A stretch of 64,000 bases of DNA from JASGDN01 sp049840815 (GCA_049840815.1 JASGJI010000019.1:407028-471027), one strand, 5' to 3'; numbered from the stretch's first letter, positions 10,576 to 21,131 are shown. The notes: generated by a model not told the origin, from the letters alone. Numbers and translations: made by a program.

Positions 10576-11814
10576 TCAGTCGCCGCGCTGGCGCGCGCTG
10601 GGAACGTCCTCACAGATGATGGCCCATGGGCGATCGGCGGAGCGAGTCATCGCGATCCAGTATGCATTCCGACCCTGCTTCGCCAATCTCTTGCGCAGGC
10701 GCTTTGCGATTGCATCGACGTCCCCCGCGAGTCCGCGCCGCCGAATGTCGATCGCCCCGGCGTCAAGCTCCGTCAGCGTTCGGCGGAGCGCCTTCTCGTC
10801 CCACGGCAGCGATGCCACGATGCGGTGGGAACGTGCGAAGGGGGAACCCGCCGGTCGCGCACCGACGAGGAAGGCGATCTGGCGGTCGATCGGCGTCGCA
10901 TCGAGGGTGGTGGCCAGCGACTGGACGAGTCCGGCGCGGGTGATGGCGGGATTCGGGTCATGCAGCCACAGGCCGACTTCGGGGGTGACGAGTGGACGGG
11001 TCTCGGCGTCCTGCGGATCGTCCCCGAGGCCGGTCATGCTGTGGGCCACGCCATCCACGATCACCGTCGCCCGGCGAGGCGCCGTGGCGAGCGCGGGCGA
11101 CCAGAGTACGGCTTCCTTCAGGTCGGCATCAACGGCGATCAGCTCGAGTTCCCATCCCGCTGGAATCGTCTCGTGGTCGATGCCGGGCGCGAGCTTGATC
11201 CCGACCTTCGGAACGCGATCCGCCAGGCCGACGCACCAGTCCAGCGGTGGCTCGGTCTCGCCGTATGCGAACCGGCCTCCGGTATCGCGGCGTGCGGGGT
11301 CGATGAAGACGCCGTCGGCATCTCCCAGGTTGGCTGTGCGGACATCCGCGAGACCCCAGGCAAGCGAGCCGTCCGAAGCGACGAGCCGTGCATTCGTGAG
11401 CGCCATCGCCAGGTGATCCGGATCGAGGTCGACGGCGGTCAGCTGATGCACCCCAGGCACGGCAGCCAGCGCCATCAGGTCACCGCCGATCCCGCAGCAG
11501 AGGTCGACGATCGAGTTGCACCCGGTGAAGCGTTCGGCACGCCAGCGGGCGACCGCTTCGGAGCTCGCCTGTTCGTACCCGGCGCGGGTGAAGAGCATCC
11601 CCCCTGCCTGCGAGAACCGGGATGATGCCCGCGTCCGCAACTCGTGCAGTGTCATCGCCGCCGCGACGACCTCCGGCGCGAACCGCTTGCGCAGATGTGT
11701 GGCCGTGGACACGGGATCTCCGGGCGACAGGTCCGCAAGCGCAGCGAGTGCGTCCAAAGCCTCCGGACTGGCGAGCAGGGAGACGAGGTCGGATGTGGGC
11801 GTGGCGTCGGGCAC
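10576..11814 (-). CDS. Class I SAM-dependent methyltransferase with THUMP-like C-terminal domain
   Basis: 412 aa. N-terminal helical region (1-90), then a Rossmann methyltransferase core with motif I VDLCCGIGGD (103-112) and the acidic loop VDLDPDH (128-134); FIDPARRD follows in the motif IV position. The last ~80 residues (DIRRRGLAGDVDAIAKRLR onward) resemble the THUMP-like domain that follows such cores, suggesting an RNA substrate. GTG at 11814 is chosen for the AAGGA site eight bases upstream; the frame extends to 11871. It lies 95 bp downstream of the giant acidic protein gene on the same strand. Confidence 0.75.
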   Translation of the reverse strand: MPDATPTSDLVSLLASPEALDALAALADLSPGDPVSTATHLRKRFAPEVVAAAMTLHELRTRASSRFSQAGGMLFTRAGYEQASSEAVARWRAERFTGCNSIVDLCCGIGGDLMALAAVPGVHQLTAVDLDPDHLAMALTNARLVASDGSLAWGLADVRTANLGDADGVFIDPARRDTGGRFAYGETEPPLDWCVGLADRVPKVGIKLAPGIDHETIPAGWELELIAVDADLKEAVLWSPALATAPRRATVIVDGVAHSMTGLGDDPQDAETRPLVTPEVGLWLHDPNPAITRAGLVQSLATTLDATPIDRQIAFLVGARPAGSPFARSHRIVASLPWDEKALRRTLTELDAGAIDIRRRGLAGDVDAIAKRLRKRLAKQGRNAYWIAMTRSADRPWAIICEDVPSARQRGD

Positions 11815-11908
11815 CGGGGTTCCTTGCAGGCACGAGGAAGGGCCGGGGATATGCTCACCCGACCCTTCCACTGGACCGTTCGAACGATGACGGGCAGTGT
11901 ACCCGCCG

Positions 11909-14900
11909 CTAGTCCTCGTTGTCCGTCTTCACGGCGTCGGCAGCCTTCTCGGCAGCATCCTTCGCCGCATCCGCAGCGGCGGAGCCGACATGATGCGCCG
12001 TGCGTGGGGCGCGGTACCCGGAGCGCTCGGCGGCTTCGGCGTCCGGGAACCAGACCTCGGCGATGGTTCGCTCGTACGACGAGGATTCGGGCGTGTGGTA
12101 GATGCCGGAGTTTGCGTTGCCCTTCACCAGCCAACCGTTCGGCGCATCTTCACCTTCGACGGCGGCGATCCAGTCAACTCCCTCCGTCTCGTCGGGACCG
12201 TGTCCTGTCGCGTGATGGGCCTCGGCTTCCTCGCGAATCACGTCCTCTGGCTCATCGGACACAGCGGCAACGGCGGCTTCCGCTGCATCCTGCGCGTATG
12301 CGACTGCCTGCGCCCCGGCATGATGGGCCGTGTGGGGGGCGCGGTACCCGGATCGCTCGGCAGCTTCGGCATCCGGGAACCAGACCTCAGCGTGAGTGCG
12401 TTCGTAGGATGCCGATTCCGGGGTGTGATAGATGCCGGAGTCGGCGTTGCCCTTCACGACCCAGCCGTTCGGCGCATCCTCGCCCTCGACGTCAGCGGCC
12501 CAGTCGACGCCCTCGGTCTCGGCGGGTCCATGTCCCTTAGTTGGACGATCGTCGGAGGTGTCCTGCGTCGTGGCGCTGGTGGGGGCCTCCGCTGTCAGCG
12601 GTGTTGCGCCCTCGATGGTCGGGGGGACGCCATCGATCGCGGCCTGGGCGTTGGCTGCCGTCGACTCGACATCGCCCGATGTCCATGCGCGGGCCAGATC
12701 GCCAGCTCCCGCCAGCTTGCCGGTCAGGGCGTTCCCGGCAATGGTGCGATCCGGATTGGTGGCATCCGCAACGACCTCGTCGGCATCTGACAGCGAGCCG
12801 GAGACGGCGTTCTCGGCGATCGATGCATCGCCGGAGAGCGGAGCCGGCGTCATGGCCTGGACAGCGTCGTCGCCTGAAACACCCTCATCGGCGGACCCAT
12901 CCTGCACGACCTCATCGGCTTCGTCAAGGTTGTCCGAAACGGCGTCGGCGGCGATGGTTGCGTCCCCGGCGTCCGTCGCGCCATCGAGGTCGGGAGCAGT
13001 GAGGTCCACGTCGCCCGTATCGCCAGGCGCGTCTGGCGAGTCGACGATTTCCTCCGCATCGACCAGGGCCTCCTCGGCGGCAGATTCGTCGATGACGTCG
13101 ATGCGGGTGTCCCGCGATTCCCCGATCGTATCAGGGGTGGGGGAGTCGGCAGTTGGCAACTCGGCCATCACGGCGTCGTCAGAGGCGGGCGTGAAGCTGG
13201 CGATTGATGCGTCGTCGTCCTGGTCCGCAGGGGAATCCACCACGGGGTGTTCCGCCGGCGTGCCAAAGGCGTCGATGTCGGTCGCGTCGGTGGCATCCAC
13301 GAGGGCGGCGAAGAGGTCGGATTCGGCCTGTTCGCCGTCATCGCCCGCAGGCTCCTCAGCCACGGCGTCCGCGGCGGAATCCAGCGGCATGGCGGCGGAT
13401 TCGTCTACCTCATAGTCGAGATCGGCGATCGTCTCCTCGTCGGCCAGGCCTTCGAAGGTGTCGCTCGCACCCTCGATCGTGACGTCGGAGGCATAGATCT
13501 CGGCCGGAAGCAGCGCGTCGTCGTCCGGGATGCTGTCGAAGAGATCGTCATCCTCATCGTCGTGGCCGGCAACGACGACGAACCGTGACGCCGCGAGGTC
13601 GGTGGAGTCGGCTGGCGTCTCGGACGCCTCGGCGACGGGCTCTGCCGGTATGGTGTCGGCTTCACTGGTCGTGTCAGCGGCTTCGGGGTTGTCAAGGAAA
13701 TGCTCCACCTTCGCGCGGAGATCCTCGAAGAAGCCTTCCCGGTGCTCCGCATGCGGTGTCTCGACATCGGGGGCCAGCTCACTGCGGTCATCCAGGCCCG
13801 GTGTCACGACGACCTCTGGCGTGAATTCGGAGTCGCTGGTTCCTGACTCCGAACGCGGCTCGTTCAGCAGCGGGGACGTCGCCATCTCGGCGGACCCGGC
13901 CAGCGGAAGGTCCGCGCTGGCCTCCGGCTCGATGGCCGGGCTGACCGTGCGGACGACACCGTTGATGTCTGGATCGGAGACGTACAGCTCCTGCGCGAAG
14001 GCCTCTGCTTCCAGCGCCTCCGGGGATTCGTCGGCGGCCTCGTCGAGGAACGCGGCATCCTCCGCCTCGACGGACGCACGCTCGTCGTCGCTCATGATGG
14101 CGTCGGCATCAGTATCGACATCCGGTGCATCGGCGTCGGGCACGATGCCGTCTTCAGCGTGAATGGAGGCCATCTCCTCGTCGCTGAGAACCGGGTCAGC
14201 GGCGGGTGTCGCGTCCTGCGGTGCATCGAGGAAGGCGTCCACGCGCTCCTTCATGTCATGGAAGAAGCCTTTGCCCCCGGCAGGCTCCTGGGTGGTCTCC
14301 GTGGCAAGGTCGGCATCGGGCAGGTCCGCAACGGGGGTGTTGATGCCGTCGTGTTCCTGGGTGGTCGTCTCCGCGACAGGTGCCGCCGGGACATCGGGGA
14401 TCGTGGCGTTGACCTCGACGTCGGGCTGCGTCGCGTCGACGTCCACCGTCGTTGGCGTGTCGGTCCTGGATGCGACAGCAGCGGCTCCCGCGATGGCTGC
14501 GCCCGTGGCGACGGTCGTGGTCGCGTCGGGGGTTGCGTTCTCGTCCGCCGGCTTGTCGAAGAAGGTGGTGAGGCGATTACGCAGTTGGCCGAAGACGCCT
14601 GCCTTCGCTGCCGTCGCCGCTGGAGAGGCCGAATCCGTGCCGGAGTCGGCAGGGGCAGGGTACTCGCCGGTTCGTTGGCAGGAGTTGCCCCGAGTGTCGT
14701 GGCCGCGAAGGCCGGAGCGGCCGGAATTGCCGGCGTTGTCGTCTCAGGGGCTGCGGAGGGGACGGTGTCGGGCTCGGTAGCGACGACGTCCGAGGGCTCA
14801 GTCAGATTGAAAGAGTCGTCGCTGCTGAGATCGCCCGGCAGTTCGACAGGAGGCGCGGCATACTCCTCGTCCGCATCTTCGGATGCCTCCTCGGCGGCGT

Positions 14901-15999
14901 TGGCAAGCACGTCCCCGTCCTCTGGCTCGTCGCCGTCATCCTCGAAGCCTTCGAAGGAGTCAGATGGGAGGTCGGTGTAGCCGTGATCGTCGTACTCCTC
15001 CGCTTGCGCGGCGACTTCGGCGGCCTCGGCAGCGAGATCGGGGTCGGGCGAGTCGCCGATGGCGGCGGCGTCGCTGAGTGCCGTGGTGTCGGCGGCCCCT
15101 GAAGCCTCCGCCGACGTCGATTCGGTGGCGTCGCTCTCAGGCATCACGACGATGCCCCCTTCGCTGGCGGCGGGGATACCTGCGTCAGAGAGGTCGAGGC
15201 CGGGCACCTCGGCGGCGATGGCGGGTGTTTCGATCGTCTCGTCCGGAGCATCGGACGCCGCGATCGCCGTGGTTGCGATCGTGGCCGCAACCGGCGCGGC
15301 GGGCGGTGTGTACGGCGTCTCCCCGGTGGGCGGGGTGATGGGGAGTTCCGGATCAGGTTGGCCGAAATCGACCGCTGGTGTGCTGGCGTCCAGATCCGCC
15401 TGCGTGCCGCTCCAGGCGTTGGTCACACGTCCCTGAAGATCGGTGAAGGGGGTTTCGGAGGCAGCGACTCCCTGTCCGAGGTCGTTCTTTGTGGCGGAGA
15501 CATGAACGGCGTCACCACGCACATCGACGATCTGGGCGGCCATGATGGCGATGGTCTTCGAGAAGAAGCGGCCGACGCGGACAGTGAGGACCTCATCGGT
15601 CCCATCCTCGACCTCGCCGATGCGCTCCCCATCAGCGCCGATCACGGCCATGCCCTCGGCGATGGTCCAGGAGTCGGTGCTCCCACTCGTCGCTGCGGCC
15701 GTCGCCGCCGGTGTGGCATCGGCTGCGACGTTCGGGACGATGGCCGCACCTTCGGGCAGGCTGCTCCAGGTGTCGCTGGTGGCGACATCCGACGTGACGT
15801 TGAGATGCACGGCCCCGCTGTCGATCCCCGCGATGGCGGAGACCGGCACGTAGTACTCCTTCGTCATGAAGAGGAACCCGTGCTTTACGATGAGGGCGCT
15901 TCCGGCGGACCCGGTGACTTCGCCGATCTTCTTGCCGTCGCTGCCGAGGACCTCCTGGCCCTCACGCACGACCCACGCTGTGGTGTCCGCGTCTGACAT
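11909..15999 (-). CDS. Giant acidic protein: two DUF2171/PRC-like domains, acidic linker with amphipathic repeats, two C-terminal sunset-like modules (frameshifted near 14.67 kb)
   Basis: Reading through one apparent 1-base deletion near 14660-14690 gives ~1,360 residues. Start ATG 15999 (MSDADTTAW) follows GGGGAGGCGAGCA. Residues ~8-70 and ~105-170 are two PRC-barrel-like units (AWVVREGQEVLGSDGKKIGEV; SWTIAEGMAVIGADGERIGEV). A long Asp/Glu/Ala/Pro-rich, probably disordered stretch follows, interrupted three times by an amphipathic motif: GVFGQLRNRLTTFFDKP (~14543-14599), GFFHDMKERVDAFLDAP (~14212-14269) and GFFEDLRAKVEHFLDNP (~13683-13736). The C-terminus has two copies of WVVKGNADSGIYHTPES...EVWFPDAEAAERSGYRAP (~12300-12520 and ~11940-12180). 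The same module ends trigger factor upstream. No signal peptide, so cytoplasmic. Function unknown; the frames match so well on both sides of the break that an indel error or very recent mutation is likely. Confidence 0.75.
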
Positions 16000-16290
16000 T
16001 GCTCGCCTCCCCTGATGCCGGGCGCCGATGGCGCATAGTCCCGAACGACGTGTTTGCGAACGATCCGGATACCGAATCCCCTCCGGTGCGTGGTGTTCCG
16101 GGTGAACTGGAACCGTCGTCGCGCCGGCACGGGTATTGCCTGCTTCTACTCTACCTGAGCCATGGCGTTTTCGATAATCACCGGAAGCGAAATCCATGAG
16201 CTTTTCGCGGAGATCGTCGGCGTGAGTGGCCGAATGATGGCCTGATCCCTTGCATTTCATGGGCCACGCCTCCTTTGCCTCGCACAAACA

Positions 16291-16323
16291 ACGACCGCAC
16301 CCGGAAGTCCCGGATGCGGTCGT
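16291..16323 (-). terminator. Stem-loop terminator of trigger factor
   Basis: ACGACCGCACCCGG (16291-16304) pairs with CCGGATGCGGTCGT with one mismatch, loop AAGT/C. It is 39 bp past the tig stop; on the minus strand TGTTTGTG follows, on the plus strand CTTTTGT. Confidence 0.75.
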
Positions 16324-16361
16324 CTTTTGTCGTAGTTGCCGTGGCCAGGAAGGCGCGAGGA

Positions 16362-18098
16362 TTACTCCTCGGAGACGGCAGCCTCGGCGGCGGCCTTCGC
16401 AGCGCTTGCTGCGGTCTCGCCCACCTTCGGCATGTTCTTCGGCGCGCGGTAGCCAGCGCGCTCGGCAGCCTCGGCGTCCGGGAACCAGACCTCAGCGACG
16501 GTGTTCTCGTACGCCGGGGATTCCGGGGTGTGATAGATGCCGGAATCGGCGTTGCCCTTCACCACCCAGCCGTTCGGCGCATCCTCGCCCTCGACGGCGG
16601 CGACCCAGTCGTTGCCCTCGGACTCGGACGGGCCGGCGGACTTGGCCTTGCGGGCGGGCTTCGCGGCGGGGGCCTCTTCGGTCTCGGCGGACGCATCGGA
16701 GACGATCTCGGCATCGACGATGCCGTCGTTCTCGGTCTCGATCGCGACCGGCTCCGGAGCGACCCAGCCGTTGATGACCGCGCCCTTGCCCTCGGTGGCC
16801 TGCTCGATCAGGTGATCCTGGAGCTTGCGGTCGAACAGCTCGCTCTGGAGCATGTTCTTGAAGTAGTCGGACTTGTAGATCTCGCGGAGGCGCTGGGCCT
16901 GGGCCTCGCCTTCCTCCCCGGAGACGGCGCCGGCGTTCGCCCCGATCAGGCGTTCGATCTCGGCGTCGATGTCCTCGTCCGTGACCTCAACGCCTTCCTT
17001 CGTCGCGTACTCGCGCAGCAGGAGGGAGTTGCGCAGGCGGCGCTCCGACTCCGGGAAGAGGGAGTCGTGCAGGCTGGCCTCGGTCTGGCCACGGGATGCG
17101 AGGAAGGCCTCGAACGGCATGCCGTTACGGGCGGCGTCCTGCTTGAGGTGCTCCAGCTGGTGGTGCACTTCGTCGTGGATCATCTCGTGAGGCAGGTCGA
17201 TCGGAGAGGTCTCCGCCAGCTTCTCGATGATCTGGTTCACGATGTCGTTGCGGGCGTCGTTGGTCTTGCCCTGGTGGATGTCATCGCGGATCTGCTGGAT
17301 GAGATCGTCCAGCGACTCGGCGTCCGCGACATCCTTCGCGAACTCATCGTCCAGCGCCAGGAGCTCGCGCTCCTTGATGCCCTTCAGGGTCACGGTATAG
17401 GAGAGGGTCTTGCCGCGGATGGAGGAATCGGCGGTCTCGTCGTCCTCCCCGAAGGCGATATCGAAGCTGGCGGACTCACCGACGTGCAGCTTCTCGATCT
17501 CTGCCTTCAGCTGCGCAAGCAGGTTCGTCTCGCCGAGCACGAAGACCGCGTCCTCGATCGGCTCCTGGAACGGCTCGCCGTCATCCGTCACGGCGTAGTC
17601 GACCGTCACCTGGTCACCATCGACCGGGGTGCGCTCTTCCTTGGGATCGGCCCACGGGCTCTGGGAGCGCTGCAGGCGGTCGATGACCTCCTGCACGTCC
17701 TCGTCGCTGACGGCGGCATCGACCGGCTCGACGCGAATACCGGCGTAGTCGCCCAACTCGACCGTCGGGTAGACGGCGACGGTGACGACGAAGTTGAGCG
17801 GCTCGAAGTCCTTGATCTCGACCTGAGGATCACCGACCGGCACCAGGCTCTCCTGGGAGAGGGCTGCGCGGTAGAGCTTCTCCATCAGTTCGTCGGCGGC
17901 CTCGCGGGCGAAGACATCCGGCCCGTACATGCGCTCGATCATCGCGCGCGGGGCCTTGCCCTTCCGGAAGCCCGGAACCTGGATGTCCTTGCTCACCTTG
18001 CGGACGGCGACCTGCAACGCCTCCTGGTACTCGGCGTCTTCGGAGGTAATGTCGAGCACGGCGATGCTGCCGCTATTCCGTTCAACCGAAAGTTTCAC
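16362..18098 (-). CDS. tig: Trigger factor with C-terminal sunset-like extension
   Basis: 578 aa against ~430-450 for ordinary trigger factors. N-terminal ribosome-binding domain with the signature GFRKGKAPR (43-51), a FKBP-type peptidyl-prolyl isomerase domain (~160-245, GDQVTVDYAV to TVTLKGIKERELL), and the helical chaperone arms. After ~residue 435 an Ala/Glu/Lys linker leads to an 85-residue tail (494-578): NDWVAAVEGEDAPNGWVVKG, then NADSGIYHTPES and AEVWFPDAEAAERAGYRAP. The same module occurs twice in the giant neighbour at 11909-15999. GTG start at 18098 (VKLSVERNSGS) matches the family N-terminus; AAGGGA lies upstream. Chaperone for nascent chains at the ribosome exit; the role of the tail is unknown. 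Confidence 0.93.
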   Translation of the reverse strand: MKLSVERNSGSIAVLDITSEDAEYQEALQVAVRKVSKDIQVPGFRKGKAPRAMIERMYGPDVFAREAADELMEKLYRAALSQESLVPVGDPQVEIKDFEPLNFVVTVAVYPTVELGDYAGIRVEPVDAAVSDEDVQEVIDRLQRSQSPWADPKEERTPVDGDQVTVDYAVTDDGEPFQEPIEDAVFVLGETNLLAQLKAEIEKLHVGESASFDIAFGEDDETADSSIRGKTLSYTVTLKGIKERELLALDDEFAKDVADAESLDDLIQQIRDDIHQGKTNDARNDIVNQIIEKLAETSPIDLPHEMIHDEVHHQLEHLKQDAARNGMPFEAFLASRGQTEASLHDSLFPESERRLRNSLLLREYATKEGVEVTDEDIDAEIERLIGANAGAVSGEEGEAQAQRLREIYKSDYFKNMLQSELFDRKLQDHLIEQATEGKGAVINGWVAPEPVAIETENDGIVDAEIVSDASAETEEAPAAKPARKAKSAGPSESEGNDWVAAVEGEDAPNGWVVKGNADSGIYHTPESPAYENTVAEVWFPDAEAAERAGYRAPKNMPKVGETAASAAKAAAEAAVSEE

Positions 18099-18912
18099 GC
18101 TGGACGCATCCCTTCTCGTGGTGGTGCTCTGTGCTTGCGACCAGGAGCGGCGAATCATCGCCGGCCTGGCTGCTTCGCTGTCCGCTTGACGGGGGAGCCA
18201 CCCGGCTCCCGGCGATGACGTCAAGCGGAGCATGCATGCCCGATGCTGGTTGGCTGGATGACGTGACGGGATCGTAGAGCGTTCGACGCGAAGTCGTCCG
18301 TCCGTGACCGCTCAGTCACGGCGTCGAATCGGGAGCGATCCGGACTGTCATGCCGTGGTCACAATGAATGTCCGCCAGCCAGCGGCATTTCCAAAGGCGG
18401 AGTATACCACTCGACGGAATGTGCGCACCGGACTGTTCCGGCCAGTCAAAAGCCGGGAATGGCGGGCATTCTCTCCATGATCGGAGATGCAATGATTGCA
18501 TGTACGGAGTGCCCGAACAAAGCGTACGTTCACATTGTCACCCCCATACTTGGATGGTATCGTCGGTGCAGGCATCGATCCGGAGCGTTGAGGACCCAAT
18601 GAGGGGCTCCTCGCTGGTGGATGTACGGACGATCTTTACACCGGCGGGCTGACGCGGCATTCGACCGAGCGCCGCGATTCCGGTGGAAGCGTTTCGGCGG
18701 GATGACTGTTCGATCACTTTCAGGATGTTCGGGATCGGTGGCAAGCGGGTCGATGGTCCGTCTTGCCCATGTGGTGCCTTCGGATGGACACGGTTGCGGA
18801 GGATGGAGCTCCCCGATCGTGCGAGGGCCTGCATGCGGGAGTGGCTGCCACTGCGGTGGTTGTCGCTCCGGTCGGTTTCGGACATCACGGTTGCATCAGG
18901 AGGGAAGGCGCG
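18099..18912. other. Divergent intergenic region between tig and the M23 peptidase gene
   Basis: 814 bp without a supported gene; open frames here lack recognisable protein character. A candidate tig promoter is at 18401-18409. No tRNA or known riboswitch was recognised. Confidence 0.6.
18401..18409 (-). promoter_or_regulatory. Candidate extended -10 promoter for tig
   Basis: Minus strand reads TGGTATACT, an extended -10 hexamer TATACT with TGn in front. It is ~300 bp before the tig GTG start, leaving a long 5' leader. The -35 is weak. Confidence 0.35.
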
Positions 18913-21075
18913 GTGTCTACCGCTTTCAATCGCCCGTCCATGTGGAAGCGGGTTGGCGCGCTCGCGCTTGCCGGCACGATCGCGCTGGGGACACTCATGC
19001 CTGGGAACGGGTTGGTGTCCGCCGACAGCGGAGCCACCGTTACTCCCACACCATCGTCCACGTTCGACGTGCCGGCTGGGTCCGGACTTGCCGGGCTGAC
19101 GGCAGTGGTCGTCGGCGGTGGCACGGACCTGTTCGCGGATCCGGCGGCGGATTCGACGGTCCTCGCCCATCTGGACGAGGGCACGGTCGTCGATCTGCGG
19201 ATCGATGAGGCCGACACCGTTACCGACGCGAGCGGCGTGCGCTGGTGGCCCGTCGCCGTGAGTGGGCAGGATGGATGGATCGCCGGGAACTTCCTGGCCG
19301 ATGCTTCTGCCATCACCCCAACGGCAACTGCTACCTCGGCGGTGACGCCGACCGGCACCGTGTCCGGTGGCAGCGCGGACGCGGAGTTCGACTACACCGG
19401 CGAGATCGTTGCCGGGATTCAGGCGATGGTCGCAGGTGACGGCAGCGCCGTGAACATGCGCTCAGCGGCGACCGCGAGCAGCGATATCGTCGCCGAGGTG
19501 CCGGATGGCGCGACGGTCACGCTTCGCATCGACACGACCGATACCGTGACCGATGTCAACGGCACGCGCTGGTGGCCGGTGAACTACGCCGGCAAGGACG
19601 GCTGGATTGCTGGCGCGTACCTCCGTGCCATCGTCACCCCGACGCCCACCGTGACGACGACGGTCTCTCCGACCGCGCCCGCGACTTCTGGTGAGACGGA
19701 GTTTGTCGCGGGGGCCTACGTCCGGGTGAAGACTGATGACGGCACCGGCGCGGTGCTCCGCTCGGAGCCGATCCCGACGGGCGGCCAGGTCGCCTCGTGG
19801 CAGGAAGGGCAGGTCGCCCAAATCATTTCCGGACCGCTTTCCTATGCAGGAAGCACGCGCGGCTGGTTCAAAGTCTCCAACGGCGCCGTGACCGGCTACA
19901 TCGATGGCGATCTGCTGGTGCTGGCCGGAGCAGCCCCGACGACGGGCACGACGACGCCAACGTCGGAATCGACAGGGGTCTTCGCACCGGGCGATAGCGC
20001 GATGGTCCAGACGGAGCGGGGGACGGGCGCGAACCTTCGGACGAGTGGAGACCCTGGTGCGGAGAGCATCAGTGTCGTGCCGGAGGGCGCGACGGTCGCG
20101 ATCGTGAGCGGCCCGAGCTCGTTCACCGAGAGCACGAATGGGTGGTTCGAGGTTTCCTACAACGGCCAGACGGGCTTCGTCGATGGCGACCTGCTCGTGA
20201 AGCTCGCCTCCGCGACCGTCACGCCGACGACGGTCCCCGTGACGCCCGACACGACGGTGGTCGCCGGGCAGACGGGTGAGGACGGTAGCCTGCGCAAGGG
20301 CGATACGGTGACGGTGGCCTCGGGCAGTGGAGGGGTGAATGTCCGCCAGTCTCCTGCCGATGACTCGAGCATCGCGGGCTACCTGAACGACGGGGTCACG
20401 GCGACCATCATCGACGGCCCGATCAAGGACGAGGCAAATGCCTACTGGTACAAGGTCAGCAATGGCAGTGACGTCCAGGGGTGGGTGGCTGGACGCCTGA
20501 TTACGACGGGTGGATCGGCGCCCGCCCCGACGCAGGCTCCCGTGACGGTGGCACCGACCGAGGCCGCGACGACTCCGGCTGAGACGGTGCCACCCGCACC
20601 GACGACGACTGCTCCGCCGACCGCCGCCCCGACGGCCACGACCGGACCGGCAGTTTCCGCACAAGGATTCATCATTCCGCTGGATTCCTACACGGTCACG
20701 CAGGAGTTCGGGTGCAGCTACCTCGGTTTCTACACCTACGATCCGGCGATGGGCTGCCCGGTTCATGACGGAATCGACCTCGCGGCACCGGAGGGCACGC
20801 CGATCCATGCCGCCAAGGCGGGCACTGTGGTCGCGGCTGGCTGGTGCGACTGCGGGCTGGGCTACTACGTCGAGATCGACCATGGCAATGGTGTCCACAC
20901 GCTGTATGGTCACATGCAGAGCCAGCCGTGGGTGACGGTCGGGCAGCAGGTCGCCCAGGGCGAGGAGATCGGGCCGCTCGGCAGCACGGGTCTCTCGACC
21001 GGACCGCACACGCACTTCATGGTCACGGTCGATGGTGTGGCGCAGAACCCGCGGAATTTCCTGCCCCCCACCTGA
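18913..21075 (+). CDS. Secreted M23 (LytM-type) endopeptidase with five SH3 repeats
   Basis: 720 aa. Signal peptide in residues ~10-40 (KRVGALALAGTIALGTLMPG). Five SH3b units follow, separated by Thr/Pro-rich linkers: two end RWWP...GWIAG, two read STRGWFKVS/STNGWFEVS...DGDLLV, one ends YWYKVSNGSDVQGWVAGRL. The C-terminal ~125 residues are a peptidase M23 domain with zinc ligands in HDGIDLAAPEG and GPHTHF and the LYGHM segment. It likely cleaves peptidoglycan cross-bridges or acts as an amidase activator, anchored to wall by the SH3 repeats. Start GTG 18913 follows AGGAGGGAAGG. Two extra Cys pairs in the catalytic domain (FGCSY, MGCPV, WCDCG) suggest disulfides. Confidence 0.9.
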   Translation: MSTAFNRPSMWKRVGALALAGTIALGTLMPGNGLVSADSGATVTPTPSSTFDVPAGSGLAGLTAVVVGGGTDLFADPAADSTVLAHLDEGTVVDLRIDEADTVTDASGVRWWPVAVSGQDGWIAGNFLADASAITPTATATSAVTPTGTVSGGSADAEFDYTGEIVAGIQAMVAGDGSAVNMRSAATASSDIVAEVPDGATVTLRIDTTDTVTDVNGTRWWPVNYAGKDGWIAGAYLRAIVTPTPTVTTTVSPTAPATSGETEFVAGAYVRVKTDDGTGAVLRSEPIPTGGQVASWQEGQVAQIISGPLSYAGSTRGWFKVSNGAVTGYIDGDLLVLAGAAPTTGTTTPTSESTGVFAPGDSAMVQTERGTGANLRTSGDPGAESISVVPEGATVAIVSGPSSFTESTNGWFEVSYNGQTGFVDGDLLVKLASATVTPTTVPVTPDTTVVAGQTGEDGSLRKGDTVTVASGSGGVNVRQSPADDSSIAGYLNDGVTATIIDGPIKDEANAYWYKVSNGSDVQGWVAGRLITTGGSAPAPTQAPVTVAPTEAATTPAETVPPAPTTTAPPTAAPTATTGPAVSAQGFIIPLDSYTVTQEFGCSYLGFYTYDPAMGCPVHDGIDLAAPEGTPIHAAKAGTVVAAGWCDCGLGYYVEIDHGNGVHTLYGHMQSQPWVTVGQQVAQGEEIGPLGSTGLSTGPHTHFMVTVDGVAQNPRNFLPPT

Positions 21076-21085
21076 GCATGAGTCG

Positions 21086-21131
21086 AACGGGAACGGGGAG
21101 CATGGTTCATGCCATGCTCCCCGTTCCCGTT
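21086..21131 (+). terminator. 20-bp perfect stem-loop terminator after the M23 gene
   Basis: AACGGGAACGGGGAGCATGG (21086-21105) and its exact complement (21112-21131) flank a 6-base loop, 11 bp past the stop. Followed by TTGGGG rather than a T-run. Confidence 0.75.

Noticed and set aside
14650..14700. Programmed -1 frameshifting in the giant gene
   Set aside because: No slippery heptamer of the X-XXY-YYZ kind and no downstream pseudoknot were visible.
12432..16200. Long plus-strand open frames across the giant acidic gene
   Set aside because: They are Ser- or Arg-rich antisense shadows of the low-complexity Asp/Ala codons on the minus strand.
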